A stretch of DNA of 64,000 nt, from NCBI RefSeq assembly GCF_019266065.1, contig NZ_LPNR01000112.1, positions 434,001 to 498,000 on the forward strand. The letters run 5' to 3'. Positions 55,543 to 63,783 of the stretch are shown piece after piece; position 1 is the stretch's first letter; each line of letters opens with the position of its first letter. Made by a program: the position numbers and the translations under genes. This DNA is from Nocardia sp. MH4 (GTDB lineage Bacteria; Actinomycetota; Actinomycetes; Mycobacteriales; Mycobacteriaceae). The notes under the pieces were generated by a model, which saw only the letters and a list, made by a program, of their open reading frames with translations, was not told the origin of the DNA and ran no database searches.

Positions 55543-56648
55543 CGTGTACTCACCCCCGCGAGTAGGACCGGCAGTGCCGGAATCGTCACCACACCCTCGG
55601 CCGAGGTCTGACAACCCTGCCCGGTGACGGCCTGCACCGCCGCGCAGATCCGCGCCGAGTCCGGCGGGGCCGGTGCGAGTTTCGGTGGCGCGTAGCCGAT
55701 GGTCAGCTGTCCGCTCACCGGGTCGACCGCACCGGCGAATCCGCCGGCCAGCACGGGAGTCCGCGCGATCACCTCGGCGAGCGAGGAGACACCCGCCGCG
55801 ATCATGCGCGACAGCTCGGGGACGGAGTCCAGCGCGCGCAGCGCGGGCGAACCGAACATCATGACGACGTCGTTGAGCTGGGGCAAGAGCTCGGCCAGCG
55901 TGGCGACGATCTGGATGATCGGTGGGAACGCGATGGTGACGATGTCGTCGAAGGTTTGCGGCAGCCCCGACACCGTGGTCTCCACCTGCGCCCAGCCGTG
56001 GCGTGCCCGCTGGGCGAGCGCGCTGAGGGCGTCGAGCAGCTGTCCGAGGTGCCCGATGGCCGCGTCCGGTGCCGACAGCGCCCGGCTCAGCGCGAGGATC
56101 AGGTCGTTGAGCTGGTCGCCCGTGCCGGTGGTGGCGCGATCGAGCGCGTCGAGTCCGGCGCCGACAGCGGTGCGTTGGGCGGGATCACCCGAACCGTTGA
56201 GTTGATCGGCGAGGCCGGCCAGGGCGTCGAAGGTCTGCGAGAGGCTCTTGGGTGTCAGGGTTTTCGTGATGCACGCGCCGCCCGAGGCCAGGCCGGGTCC
56301 GGCCGGTTCGTCGCCGATGAGGGCGAGCCGCCGATCGGCGATCAGGGTGTCGCTGACCGTCACCGCCCCCACGTCGGCCGGGAGTGTGCGATCGGCGCGC
56401 ACGGTGAACTCGACCCGCGCCGACACGCCGACGACGCTGATCCCGGTGACGCGACCGACGGGCACGCCAAGGACGGTCACCGCGCTGCCCTCGTAGAGCC
56501 CGATGCTGTCGGGCAGGTCGGCGCAGTAGGCGCGCATCGGCGGATGCGGTGTGCTCAGCCGCAGACCGAGCGCCCCCGCCAGCACCACGACGACCACGAC
56601 CGCGGCCGACATCAGCCCCCGTGACCCCAGGATCGACTTCGTCAACAC
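55539..56648 (-). CDS. mceD: MceD substrate-binding subunit
   Basis: About 369 residues with one N-terminal transmembrane helix (LMSAAVVVVVVLAGALGLRLS), the Mce domain (PPMRAYCADLPDSIGLYEGSAVTVLGVPVGRVTGISVVGVSARVEFTVRADRTLPADVGAVTVSDTLIADRRLALIGD), and a helical tail with a C-terminal cysteine pair region (ARICAAVQAVTGQGCQTS). The start is GTG 56648, three bases after AGGAGG. TTG 56645, six bases after it and overlapping the mceC stop as TTGA, is an equally good alternative differing by one residue. Confidence 0.9.
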   Translation of the reverse strand: MLTKSILGSRGLMSAAVVVVVVLAGALGLRLSTPHPPMRAYCADLPDSIGLYEGSAVTVLGVPVGRVTGISVVGVSARVEFTVRADRTLPADVGAVTVSDTLIADRRLALIGDEPAGPGLASGGACITKTLTPKSLSQTFDALAGLADQLNGSGDPAQRTAVGAGLDALDRATTGTGDQLNDLILALSRALSAPDAAIGHLGQLLDALSALAQRARHGWAQVETTVSGLPQTFDDIVTIAFPPIIQIVATLAELLPQLNDVVMMFGSPALRALDSVPELSRMIAAGVSSLAEVIARTPVLAGGFAGAVDPVSGQLTIGYAPPKLAPAPPDSARICAAVQAVTGQGCQTSAEGVVTIPALPVLLAGVSTR

Positions 56649-57664
56649 GCGCCTCCTGGCAGCGGAATGCACAGCGCGGGAACCGGAAGGGTGGCCGTGG
56701 ACTGGTCGATGGTGATCCCGCCGCCCGCGGGCAGCAGCGGTGCCAGCCGGTGCTGGAGCGCGCGCACGGCATCCAGCAGCGCGCCGAGCCGGGCGCCGAG
56801 CTGCTCGAGCGGGGGAATCGCGTCCGCCAGCGGTTGGACGCGCTGCTTCAGCGAGGCGTCCCACGCCCGCCCCAGCGGCGTCACGTCGTGCAACACCACG
56901 GCGAGATCGCGCAGGGATTGCGCCACCTGCACCTTGTTGGTCTGGATGATCTGCTCGAGCGTGCCCAAGGTGATCAGCAGCCGCGCCAGCACCCCGGCAT
57001 TCGTGTCGAGCGCGGACAGATACTCGTCGGCGATGGCCAGGGTGCGGGAGATGTCGGCATTCTGTTCGTCGAGGATCTCGACCACGTCGCCGGCCGCGCG
57101 CACCGCCGCGCGCACGGCCTCCGGACTCTGTTCGATCGCGGTCGACAGTGCCGCGAGATCCCGCCGGACGACGCCGCCGTCGATCCGGCGGACGGGCCGG
57201 ATCGCGTCCTGGAAGGCCTGGGTCAGGTTGTAGGGCACGATGACTCGCTCCCGGGGGATGACGGCCGGCCCGAGCGGCCGGGTACCGGCGGGCAGGACGG
57301 CGACGTAATAGCCGCCGACGAAGGTCAGCATCCGGATGTCGAGGGTCGTCTGGTCGCCGAGGAAGGCGTCCGCGCGGACGGTGAACTCCATCCGGACCCG
57401 GTCGGTGAGCAGCGTCAGCGACCTGACCTTGCCGACCGGGATGCCGGCCAGGCGCACATCGTCGCCCGGCCGGACCGAACCCGCCTGGGCGAGCTCGGCC
57501 GCATAGGTCCGCTCGGGCGAGGTTCCGGTGACATACACCGCGCCGATCGCGATCAGCAGGAGCACGGCCGCGCAGAGTCCCGCGATCCCCCACCGCAGAT
57601 CCGCGGCCTGCGGGTCACGAGCCCACCGCCGAACACGGTGCCCGCGCGACACTATCGATGACAC
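56642..57664 (-). CDS. mceC: MceC substrate-binding subunit
   Basis: A 340-residue Mce protein with a short basic N-terminus (RGHRVRRWARDPQ), a transmembrane helix (GIAGLCAAVLLLIAIGAVYV), a Mce domain (TYAAELAQAGSVRPGDDVRLAGIPVGKVRSLTLLTDRVRMEFTVRADAFLGDQTTLDIRMLTFVGGYYVAVLP) and a long helical tail ending in two cysteines (LCIPLPGGAC). GTG 57664 has GGGAG about eight bases before it; another GTG at 57652, overlapping the mceB TAG by one base, would be four codons shorter. Adjacent to mceB and mceD in the operon. Confidence 0.9.
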   Translation of the reverse strand: MSSIVSRGHRVRRWARDPQAADLRWGIAGLCAAVLLLIAIGAVYVTGTSPERTYAAELAQAGSVRPGDDVRLAGIPVGKVRSLTLLTDRVRMEFTVRADAFLGDQTTLDIRMLTFVGGYYVAVLPAGTRPLGPAVIPRERVIVPYNLTQAFQDAIRPVRRIDGGVVRRDLAALSTAIEQSPEAVRAAVRAAGDVVEILDEQNADISRTLAIADEYLSALDTNAGVLARLLITLGTLEQIIQTNKVQVAQSLRDLAVVLHDVTPLGRAWDASLKQRVQPLADAIPPLEQLGARLGALLDAVRALQHRLAPLLPAGGGITIDQSTATLPVPALCIPLPGGAC

Positions 57665-58650
57665 AGCACGACTCCCTGTCCGGTCAGCAGTACGCGCAGC
57701 GGTTCCGGCGCCTCGGTCGCACCGTGGGTGCAGACCAGGTCGGGCCCGGTCGCCGGAACGGCCTGCGCCATGGCCTGGATCAGCCCGGGCAGGTTCTCGA
57801 ACGCGGCCACCGCGTCGGCCGGGTCGGGGAAGGCGCGCTGGAGGGCGGCGTCGAGATCGCGGTCGCGTTCGCCGGTGACGCCGAGCACGGTGAGCATGCT
57901 GCGCAGCGGCTGGAGCACCACCGGGATTCCCGCGGCGAAATCGACCAGTCCGGGCAGCTTCTCGGTGATGGTGACGAAGAGGTTGGTCAGATTGGTCAGC
58001 AGCCGCATCGCGTTGCCCGACTTTCCGCCCAGGTGATCGGCGACCTGCGCGAGATTGGCGGCCAGTGTCGACAGGACGGCCTGCCGATCGGAGGCGTAGC
58101 GGCTCAGCGTGTCGATGGCGCCCAGCGCTGGGCCGATGCCCGAGCCGTCGCCCTGGATCACGGCGAGAATGCTGGTCGCGAACCGGTTCAGGTCCTCGGG
58201 CGACAGCTGCGCCAGGACGGGTTGCAAACCCTTGAACAGTCGGGTGATGTCGAAGTCGGGCACCGTCTCCGCGGTCCCGAAGACCGCGGCCGGGTCGCGC
58301 GGACGGCCGGGTGAGTCGGGCGGCCGGAGCTCCAGGTACCGGAATCCGGTGAGATTCTGGTAGCGGATCGCGATCGTGGTGCCGGTGGCCGGCGCGCGGT
58401 CCCGGACCACCGTGAAACGCACCCGCGCCAGCGCGCCGTCGAGTTCGACCTCACCCACCTTGCCGATCTGCACGCCGTGCAGGCGCACGTCGTCGCCGCG
58501 GCGCAGGCCGTTCGCATCGGTGAACAGCGCTGTGTAGGTGTAGGTTTCGCCGTCGACCGGGCGTTCGATCACCCGCAGCACACCGACGAGCACGAGGGCC
58601 ATCGCGGCCGTCGCCGAGAGCACCCGCAGGAGCAGGGATCGGGTGCTCAT
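57652..58650 (-). CDS. mceB: MceB substrate-binding subunit
   Basis: A 332-residue Mce protein with a transmembrane helix (LSATAAMALVLVGVLRVI), a Mce domain (TYTYTALFTDANGLRRGDDVRLHGVQIGKVGEVELDGALARVRFTVVRDRAPATGTTIAIRYQNLTGFRYLELRP), and a helical tail with a terminal cysteine pair (LVCTHGA and VVLCHR). The start overlaps the mceA stop by one base (TGATG), and its TAG stop overlaps the mceC start region. It is probably assembled with the other five into a hexameric tunnel. Confidence 0.92.
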   Translation of the reverse strand: MSTRSLLLRVLSATAAMALVLVGVLRVIERPVDGETYTYTALFTDANGLRRGDDVRLHGVQIGKVGEVELDGALARVRFTVVRDRAPATGTTIAIRYQNLTGFRYLELRPPDSPGRPRDPAAVFGTAETVPDFDITRLFKGLQPVLAQLSPEDLNRFATSILAVIQGDGSGIGPALGAIDTLSRYASDRQAVLSTLAANLAQVADHLGGKSGNAMRLLTNLTNLFVTITEKLPGLVDFAAGIPVVLQPLRSMLTVLGVTGERDRDLDAALQRAFPDPADAVAAFENLPGLIQAMAQAVPATGPDLVCTHGATEAPEPLRVLLTGQGVVLCHR

Positions 58651-59696
58651 CAGCGACCACCCTCAGGCAGCAGGGCGGCCAGCGGCCCGGCCAGCCCCGG
58701 CACCACGTCGAGGTCGACGGCGGCGCGCAACACGGGGCCCTGCGGGGTGTCGACGAAGGCGGAGTCCAGCCGCTCGAGCAGTTCGCTCAGCTGCCGCCCG
58801 GACCGTTCCGGCGCGCTGATCGAGCCGGACAGCTGATCGAGGACGAGGCTCGTCATGGGTAGCAGGCCGCCGAAGTAGTGCCGCGAGGTACCGAGCAACG
58901 CGGTGACGGTCGGCAACAGCTGGTACTGGATATCGGAGAACATCCGGCCGAACTTCGCGAGATGTTCAGGGGTGCTCAGGTATTCGTTGGTGTAGTCGGC
59001 GTAGAGCAGGGTCAGGCTGCCGGTCAGCATCGGTGGGAGACCGGACAGCGCCGACCCGAACTGGTCGAACAGCATCGACGGTGGCAGCCGCTGGGTTTCG
59101 GCGAACGAGCGCGCGGTCGCGCCGATGGCTTCGAGGAGGGGACCGAAGGCAGCGAGGTCGCGGGAGATCGTGGCGAGCAGATCGGCGAGCCGGGGCGTCA
59201 GCACCTCGTCGGTGAGCGCGCCGGTGGAGGTCAGCAGGGCCGAGAGGGTGGCGTCGCGCACCCGGTCGGCGGCGCCGACGGTCAGGTCGACGGTCGACCC
59301 CTCGGTCAGGGCGACACCGCCGGCGCCGGAGTGGAGTTCGAGGGCGCTGATGCCGAAGAGATTGCCCGGGGCATAGTCCACACTCAGCGTGTTCGTCAGC
59401 CCGAACAGCTGAGAGCCGTTCAGCGTCAGGCTGATTCGCTGTATCCCCCGGCCCGCCGAGTCGATCGTCCCGACCGACCCGACCCGCACGCCGTCGAGCC
59501 GGACCTCGGTCCCCGGACCGACACCGGCACCTACCTGCTCGACCAGCAACTCGACCCGGATCTCCCCGTCGGGCCGGTCCTCGGGCAGTACCCGCCACGC
59601 GAGCAGAGCGAGCAACGCGACGATGACGGCGACCGCACCGAGAGCGCGGGCACGGCGAGGTCCGACCTCGGTTCCCGGCAAGGCGTAGGCAGGCAT
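58650..59696 (-). CDS. mceA: MceA substrate-binding subunit
   Basis: A 348-residue Mce protein with a transmembrane helix (ALGAVAVIVALLALLAWRVL), a Mce domain (IRVELLVEQVGAGVGPGTEVRLDGVRVGSVGTIDSAGRGIQRISLTLNGSQLFGLTNTLSVDYAPGNLFGISALELH), and a tail with a helical bundle. The Mce domain is diverged from the better-known Mce1A/Mce4A subunits. ATG 59696 lies five bases after the YrbE-B stop. The first of the six mce genes; no RGD or obvious cell-entry motif. Confidence 0.9.
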   Translation of the reverse strand: MPAYALPGTEVGPRRARALGAVAVIVALLALLAWRVLPEDRPDGEIRVELLVEQVGAGVGPGTEVRLDGVRVGSVGTIDSAGRGIQRISLTLNGSQLFGLTNTLSVDYAPGNLFGISALELHSGAGGVALTEGSTVDLTVGAADRVRDATLSALLTSTGALTDEVLTPRLADLLATISRDLAAFGPLLEAIGATARSFAETQRLPPSMLFDQFGSALSGLPPMLTGSLTLLYADYTNEYLSTPEHLAKFGRMFSDIQYQLLPTVTALLGTSRHYFGGLLPMTSLVLDQLSGSISAPERSGRQLSELLERLDSAFVDTPQGPVLRAAVDLDVVPGLAGPLAALLPEGGR

Positions 59697-59700
59697 GGCA

Positions 59701-60567
59701 TCACCCGGTGAAGGTCACGGGAGACTGGAATCCCCACAGCAGGATCGTGGCGACCATGTCGAGGGCGATGATCGCCACCAGGCTGGCGCGGATCGCCCGA
59801 CCCGAGCCGATGCCGACCCCCTCCGGGCCGCCGGTGGCGAAATAGCCCTGGTAGCAGTGGATCAGGACGACAGCCATCGCGAACACCATCACCTTCACGG
59901 TCGCGGCGACGACGTCCCAGCCCACCACGAATTGGTCGAAGTAGTGGTCGTAGGTCCCCGAGGGGGTGCCGTGGATCGTGGTGACGATCAGCGCGCAGGA
60001 GGCGTAGCTCAGGATCAGCGCGACCACGAACGCCGGTGCCACGGCAATGATCCCGGCGATCACCCGGGTGGTCACGACGAAGGGCACCGACCGGATACCG
60101 AGCGATTCGAGCGCGTCGATCTCCTCGGAGATGCGCATGGACCCGATCTCGGCGGTCATCCGGCACCCGGCCTGGGCCGCGAAGCCGATCCCGGCCGCGA
60201 TGGGCGCGAGTTCGCGGGTCACGCCGAAGGCCGAGATCAGGCCGCTGAGCTGACCCAGCGACAGCAGATTCAGCGCGCTGAAGGCCTCGATGCCGATGGA
60301 GGCGCCCATGGCCGCACCGAGCAGCAGCATCAGCGGCACCACCCCGCCACCGATGATCACCGAGCCGCGGCCCCAGGTCATGTCGGTCACCGTCGCCACC
60401 GTCTGGCGGCGGTAACGCAGCAGGGTGTAGGGCACCGAAGACACGACCTGCCAAACGAATCCGAGGACGAACCCGAGCGAGTCGATCGGGGCGAGCGGGT
60501 GCACGCGGGCACGCCGCAGCCGCCCCACCCAGCGCAGCCCGACGGGATAGTACGAAGCCGCCGTCAT
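59701..60567 (-). CDS. yrbEB: YrbE-B, MlaE-type ABC permease of the Mce system
   Basis: A 288-residue MlaE-type permease: GRGSVIIGGGVVPLMLLLGAAMGASIGIEAFSALNLLSLGQLSGLISAFGVTRELAPIAAGIGFAAQAGCRMTAEIGSMRISEEIDALESLGI. The last part is the highly conserved MlaE coupling segment (GCRMTAEIGSMRISEEIDAL). Five or so membrane segments. It pairs with YrbE-A to form the inner-membrane part of the Mce transporter; the ATPase (MceG/MkL) is encoded elsewhere, as usual. Start overlaps the YrbE-A stop by one base. The longer frame upstream is a shadow. Confidence 0.94.
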   Translation of the reverse strand: MTAASYYPVGLRWVGRLRRARVHPLAPIDSLGFVLGFVWQVVSSVPYTLLRYRRQTVATVTDMTWGRGSVIIGGGVVPLMLLLGAAMGASIGIEAFSALNLLSLGQLSGLISAFGVTRELAPIAAGIGFAAQAGCRMTAEIGSMRISEEIDALESLGIRSVPFVVTTRVIAGIIAVAPAFVVALILSYASCALIVTTIHGTPSGTYDHYFDQFVVGWDVVAATVKVMVFAMAVVLIHCYQGYFATGGPEGVGIGSGRAIRASLVAIIALDMVATILLWGFQSPVTFTG

Positions 60568-61466
60568 CACGCCATCCTGACCGGGAAGAACAGCGTGACC
60601 ACCTGGGTGATCACGGTGTTCAGGACGACAACCGCCGCGATCGACATCACCACCGCCGCATTGACCCCGTCGGCCACACCCCGCGGCCCGCCGGTAGCCT
60701 CCAGCCCGCGCTGGCAGGCGATGACCACGACCAGGAATCCGAAGAGCAGCGCCTTGACCAACGAGACCCACAGGTCGATCGGCGTCGTGAAGGCGCCGAA
60801 CGACGACCAGTAGCTGCCCGGTGTCACGTTCAGCGCCGACACCGCGACCACGAATCCGGACGCGACGCCGACGACGATGATCAGGATGTTGAGCAGCGGC
60901 GCCACCAGCATCATCGCCGCGATCCGCGGGACGACCAGGCGTCGCACCGGGTCGACGCCCATGACCCGCAGCGCGTCGACCTCCTCGCGGATGGTCCGCG
61001 CGCCCAGGTCGGCGGCGATCGCGGCCGCCCCCGCTCCGCCCAGCAACATCGCGGTGGCCATCGGCGCGCCCTGTTTGATGACACCGAGCCCGCCCGCCGC
61101 GCCGATCATCGAATCGGCGCCGAGTTCGGACACGATATTGCCGACTTGCGCGGAAACGATGACGCCGAACGGAATGGCCATCAAAATACTCGGCACCGCG
61201 GTGACCCGGATGAGAAACCACGCCTGGGCGAGTGTTTCGTGAATCTGGAATCGCCATCGAACCGCGTCCACGATGCCGAGCGACACGGCACTCGCGCCGA
61301 TGCGCAGGGCCCGGCCGAGGGTGGCCACGCTGGATAGGACGGTGACCGAGAAATTCCGGCGCAGGATCTGTGCGGCACCGGCCTGTTTCGGCTCCGGCAA
61401 TTCCAGGCCACCGACCCCCACCGCACCGCCGCCGGCCGGTGCGACTTCGCCGTCTACGCGTGCCAT
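60567..61466 (-). CDS. yrbEA: YrbE-A, MlaE-type ABC permease of the Mce system
   Basis: A 299-residue MlaE-type permease with a glycine/proline-rich N-terminal tail of about 35 residues (GEVAPAGGGAVGVGGLELPEP) not usual in this family. The permease follows: AWFLIRVTAVPSILMAIPFGVIVSAQVGNIVSELGADSMIGAAGGLGVIKQGAPMATAMLLGGAGAAAIAADLGARTIREEVDALRVMGVDPVRRLVVPRI. It is the first gene of a nine-gene operon (yrbEA, yrbEB, mceA-F, mam), all with overlaps or gaps of a few bases. ATG 61466 lies just inside the divergent promoter region shared with CYP123. Confidence 0.93.
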   Translation of the reverse strand: MARVDGEVAPAGGGAVGVGGLELPEPKQAGAAQILRRNFSVTVLSSVATLGRALRIGASAVSLGIVDAVRWRFQIHETLAQAWFLIRVTAVPSILMAIPFGVIVSAQVGNIVSELGADSMIGAAGGLGVIKQGAPMATAMLLGGAGAAAIAADLGARTIREEVDALRVMGVDPVRRLVVPRIAAMMLVAPLLNILIIVVGVASGFVVAVSALNVTPGSYWSSFGAFTTPIDLWVSLVKALLFGFLVVVIACQRGLEATGGPRGVADGVNAAVVMSIAAVVVLNTVITQVVTLFFPVRMA

Positions 61467-61497
61467 GCGGGTGACCGTACCATATGATCTAGACCAC

Positions 61498-61516
61498 ATT
61501 CCAGACACTGTTCCAG
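61498..61516 (-). promoter_or_regulatory. degenerate TGTC/GACA site upstream of yrbEA
   Basis: ATTCCAGACACTGTTCCAG keeps TCCAGACA-C-TGT of the strong sites but has TGTT in place of ATGTCC. It is a plausible lower-affinity operator of the same TetR, and would tie the importer to the P450 genes. Confidence 0.45.
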
Positions 61517-61687
61517 ATTCCTGACCAGCTCCCCGCCGAGCCTTCCCAGACCCGGATCGGGCCCGACCATGCGGTCCGAAAATGTTGATTACCAGCATCT
61601 TTGAGGCGAATCTCGCCAAGCGGGCCGGGCACGTCGTCGTCGCGATCGTCCGCGAAAGCGTTGTGCCCGGTGCGCGTCGGTGATACC

Positions 61688-61715
61688 GTCCAGACACATG
61701 TCCAGCTACCTGTCT
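61688..61715 (+). promoter_or_regulatory. TGTC/GACA operator upstream of CYP123
   Basis: GTCCAGACACATGTCC (61688-61703) is identical to 46321-46336 at CYP51, and TAC before it and CAxCT after it are also shared. A further TGTCT at 61711-61715 matches the position of the second arm. The site lies 63-90 bases before the CYP123 ATG. Confidence 0.72.
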
Positions 61716-61777
61716 CCTTCGGGTCTCGACCGACCCGACGCTGTCGGAGACATCCGATCGGAACCGGGGTGTTCGCG

Positions 61778-62983
61778 ATGACCAGCGCCGCTGTGGAGCC
61801 CGTGTATTTCGATCCGTACGACTATCGATTCCACGAGGATCCGTATCCCACGTATCACCGGCTGCGCACCGAGGCGCCGCTTTATCACAACCCGGATCTC
61901 GATTTCTGGGCGCTGTCGCGGCATTCCGATGTCCTCGCGGCATTTCGCGACAACAATCGGCTCTCCAGCGCCAACGGAGTTTCGCTCGACCCGGCGGCGT
62001 GGGGACCACACGCGCATCGGGTGATGTCGTTTCTGGCGATGGACGATCCCCGGCACATGCGTATGCGCAGGCTGGTCTACAAGGGATTCACCCCGAAGCG
62101 GGTCGCCGAGATGGAAGACCGGATCCGCCAGATCACCCTCGAGCACCTCGAACCCGCCCTCGCGCGGGGGCGCTTCGACTGGATCGACGACGTCGCGGGC
62201 AAGCTGCCGATGGACGTCATCTCCGAACTCATGGGGGTGCCGGAGCCGGACCGCGCCGAGATCCGGCGGCTGGCCGATCTGGTGGTGCACCGCGAGGAAG
62301 GTGTTCTCGATGTGCCCGCCGACGCGATCGACGCATCGATCCGGCTGTTCGGGTACTACGCCGACATGGTCGCCCAGCGCCGGGCCGACCCCCGCGACGA
62401 CCTCACCTCGGCATTGCTCGACGCCGAGATCGACGACGACACCCTCACCGACGACGAGATCATCGGGTTCATGTTCCTGATGGTGGTCGCCGGAAACGAG
62501 ACCACCACCAAGCTTCTCGGCAACGCCCTCTACTGGGCGGGGGTCGATCCCGTGGAGTACGCCAAGGTCGCCGCCGATCCCGACCTGGTCGCGGACTGGG
62601 TCGAGGAGACGCTGCGCTACGACACCTCGAGTCAGCTCGTCGCCCGTACCGCGGCGGTCGACCTCGACTACCACGGCGGCACCATCCCGGCCGGGGCGAA
62701 GGTGCTGTTGCTGATCGGCGCGGCCAATCGGGATCCGGCGGCGTTCGACGACGGCGACACCTACCGGATCGACCGCAGCGGCGGCGGCACCCTCGCGAGT
62801 TTCGGTGCGGGCGTGCACTTCTGCCTCGGCGCGCATCTGGCCCGGCTCGAGGCGAGCGTCGTGCTCGGCGAGTTCGTGCGGCGGGTGGCGGCCTACCGGA
62901 TCGACCCGCGGGGCATCGAACGCGTGCATTCGACCAATGTCCGTGGCTTCGCCAAACTTCCCATCACAGTAGAGGTCCGCTAG
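61778..62983 (+). CDS. cyp123: CYP123-type cytochrome P450
   Basis: A 401-residue P450 resembling M. tuberculosis CYP123 (Rv0766c): FDPYDYRFHEDPYPTYHRLRTEAPLYHN, VMSFLAMDDPRHMRMRRLVYKGFTPKRVAEME, the I-helix MFLMVVAGNETTTKLLGNALYW, ExxR in EETLRYD, haem motif FGAGVHFCLG with Cys349, and a matching end (HSTNVRGFAKLPITVEVR). Its substrate is unknown. ATG 61778 has no strong ribosome site. The next SDR starts at the last base of its stop codon (TAGTG). In M. tuberculosis it lies next to CYP51; here it is 15 kb away but behind the same operator. Confidence 0.93.
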   Translation: MTSAAVEPVYFDPYDYRFHEDPYPTYHRLRTEAPLYHNPDLDFWALSRHSDVLAAFRDNNRLSSANGVSLDPAAWGPHAHRVMSFLAMDDPRHMRMRRLVYKGFTPKRVAEMEDRIRQITLEHLEPALARGRFDWIDDVAGKLPMDVISELMGVPEPDRAEIRRLADLVVHREEGVLDVPADAIDASIRLFGYYADMVAQRRADPRDDLTSALLDAEIDDDTLTDDEIIGFMFLMVVAGNETTTKLLGNALYWAGVDPVEYAKVAADPDLVADWVEETLRYDTSSQLVARTAAVDLDYHGGTIPAGAKVLLLIGAANRDPAAFDDGDTYRIDRSGGGTLASFGAGVHFCLGAHLARLEASVVLGEFVRRVAAYRIDPRGIERVHSTNVRGFAKLPITVEVR

Positions 62984-63783
62984 TGCCCCGATTCGAACCC
63001 AACCCCGAACGCAGGCCGGCCCTGGTCGCGGGCGCGTCGTCCGGCATCGGTGCCGCGACGGCCGTTGCCCTGGCCGCTCTCGGCCACCCGGTCGCCCTCG
63101 GCGCGCGCCGCGTGCAGCGGTGTGAGGACCTCGCCGCCAAGATCCGCGCCGACGGTGGCGAGGCCTTCGCCCATCACCTCGACGTCACCGATCGCGCGTC
63201 CGTGGACGCGTTCGTCACCGCCGCCGAGGACGCCCTCGGACCGACCGAAATCCTCGTCTCCGGCGCGGGCGACATCGAATTCGCGCTCGTCGGCGAGATG
63301 GACCCGGAACGGTTCCTGCGGCAGGTGCAGGTGCACCTGGTCGGCGCGCATCGCCTGATCCACCGGGTGCTCCCCGGGATGACGACCCGGCGCCGCGGCG
63401 ATCTCGTGGTGATCAGCTCCGATTGCGCGGACAACCCCCGGCCACGCAGCGGCGCCTACAGCGCCGCCAAGAACGGGCTCGAGGCGATGGTCGAGCAGCT
63501 GCGCATGGAGCTGGAGGGCAGCGGGATCCGGGCGTCACTGGTACGCCCCGGCCCGACACTGACCGGCATGGGCATGGATTCGACGCCGGAGGTCGTCGGC
63601 CCGCTGCTGCAGGACTGGAAGGACTGGGGCTTCGCCCGGCATCCGTACATGCTGCGGCCCGAACATCTGGCCGACGCCGTCGCCACGGTGATCTCGGTGC
63701 CACGCGGCGCCCACATGGTGCTGGTCGAGGTGCAACCGGAAGCGCCGTTGCGGCCGCTGCCCGAGGGCGGGAGCGCGTCATGA
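62983..63783 (+). CDS. SDR family oxidoreductase (Rv0765c-type)
   Basis: A 266-residue short-chain dehydrogenase: RPALVAGASSGIGAATAVALAALGHPVALGARR (NAD(P) motif, residues 12-44), SGAGDIEFALVGEMDPERFLRQVQVHLVGAHRLIHRVLPGM, the serine in LVVISSDCADNPRPRSG, the catalytic YSAAK, and a methionine-rich loop (GPTLTGMGMDSTPEVVG). It equals Rv0765c by position and sequence pattern. GTG start at 62983 overlaps the CYP123 stop; its stop overlaps the ferredoxin start by four bases. It may oxidise the alcohol produced by CYP123. Confidence 0.9.
   Translation: MPRFEPNPERRPALVAGASSGIGAATAVALAALGHPVALGARRVQRCEDLAAKIRADGGEAFAHHLDVTDRASVDAFVTAAEDALGPTEILVSGAGDIEFALVGEMDPERFLRQVQVHLVGAHRLIHRVLPGMTTRRRGDLVVISSDCADNPRPRSGAYSAAKNGLEAMVEQLRMELEGSGIRASLVRPGPTLTGMGMDSTPEVVGPLLQDWKDWGFARHPYMLRPEHLADAVATVISVPRGAHMVLVEVQPEAPLRPLPEGGSAS

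Larger units (their letters stand above)
61467..61777. promoter_or_regulatory. divergent promoter region between the Mce operon and CYP123 (311 bases)
   Basis: No gene is visible. It contains the weak TGTC-type site ATTCCAGACACTGTTCCAG at 61498-61516 (30 bases or so upstream of yrbEA) and the strong one at 61688-61703. CATATGATCTAG at 61481-61492 may hold the yrbEA promoter. The middle part shows only ordinary GC-rich sequence. Confidence 0.6.
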
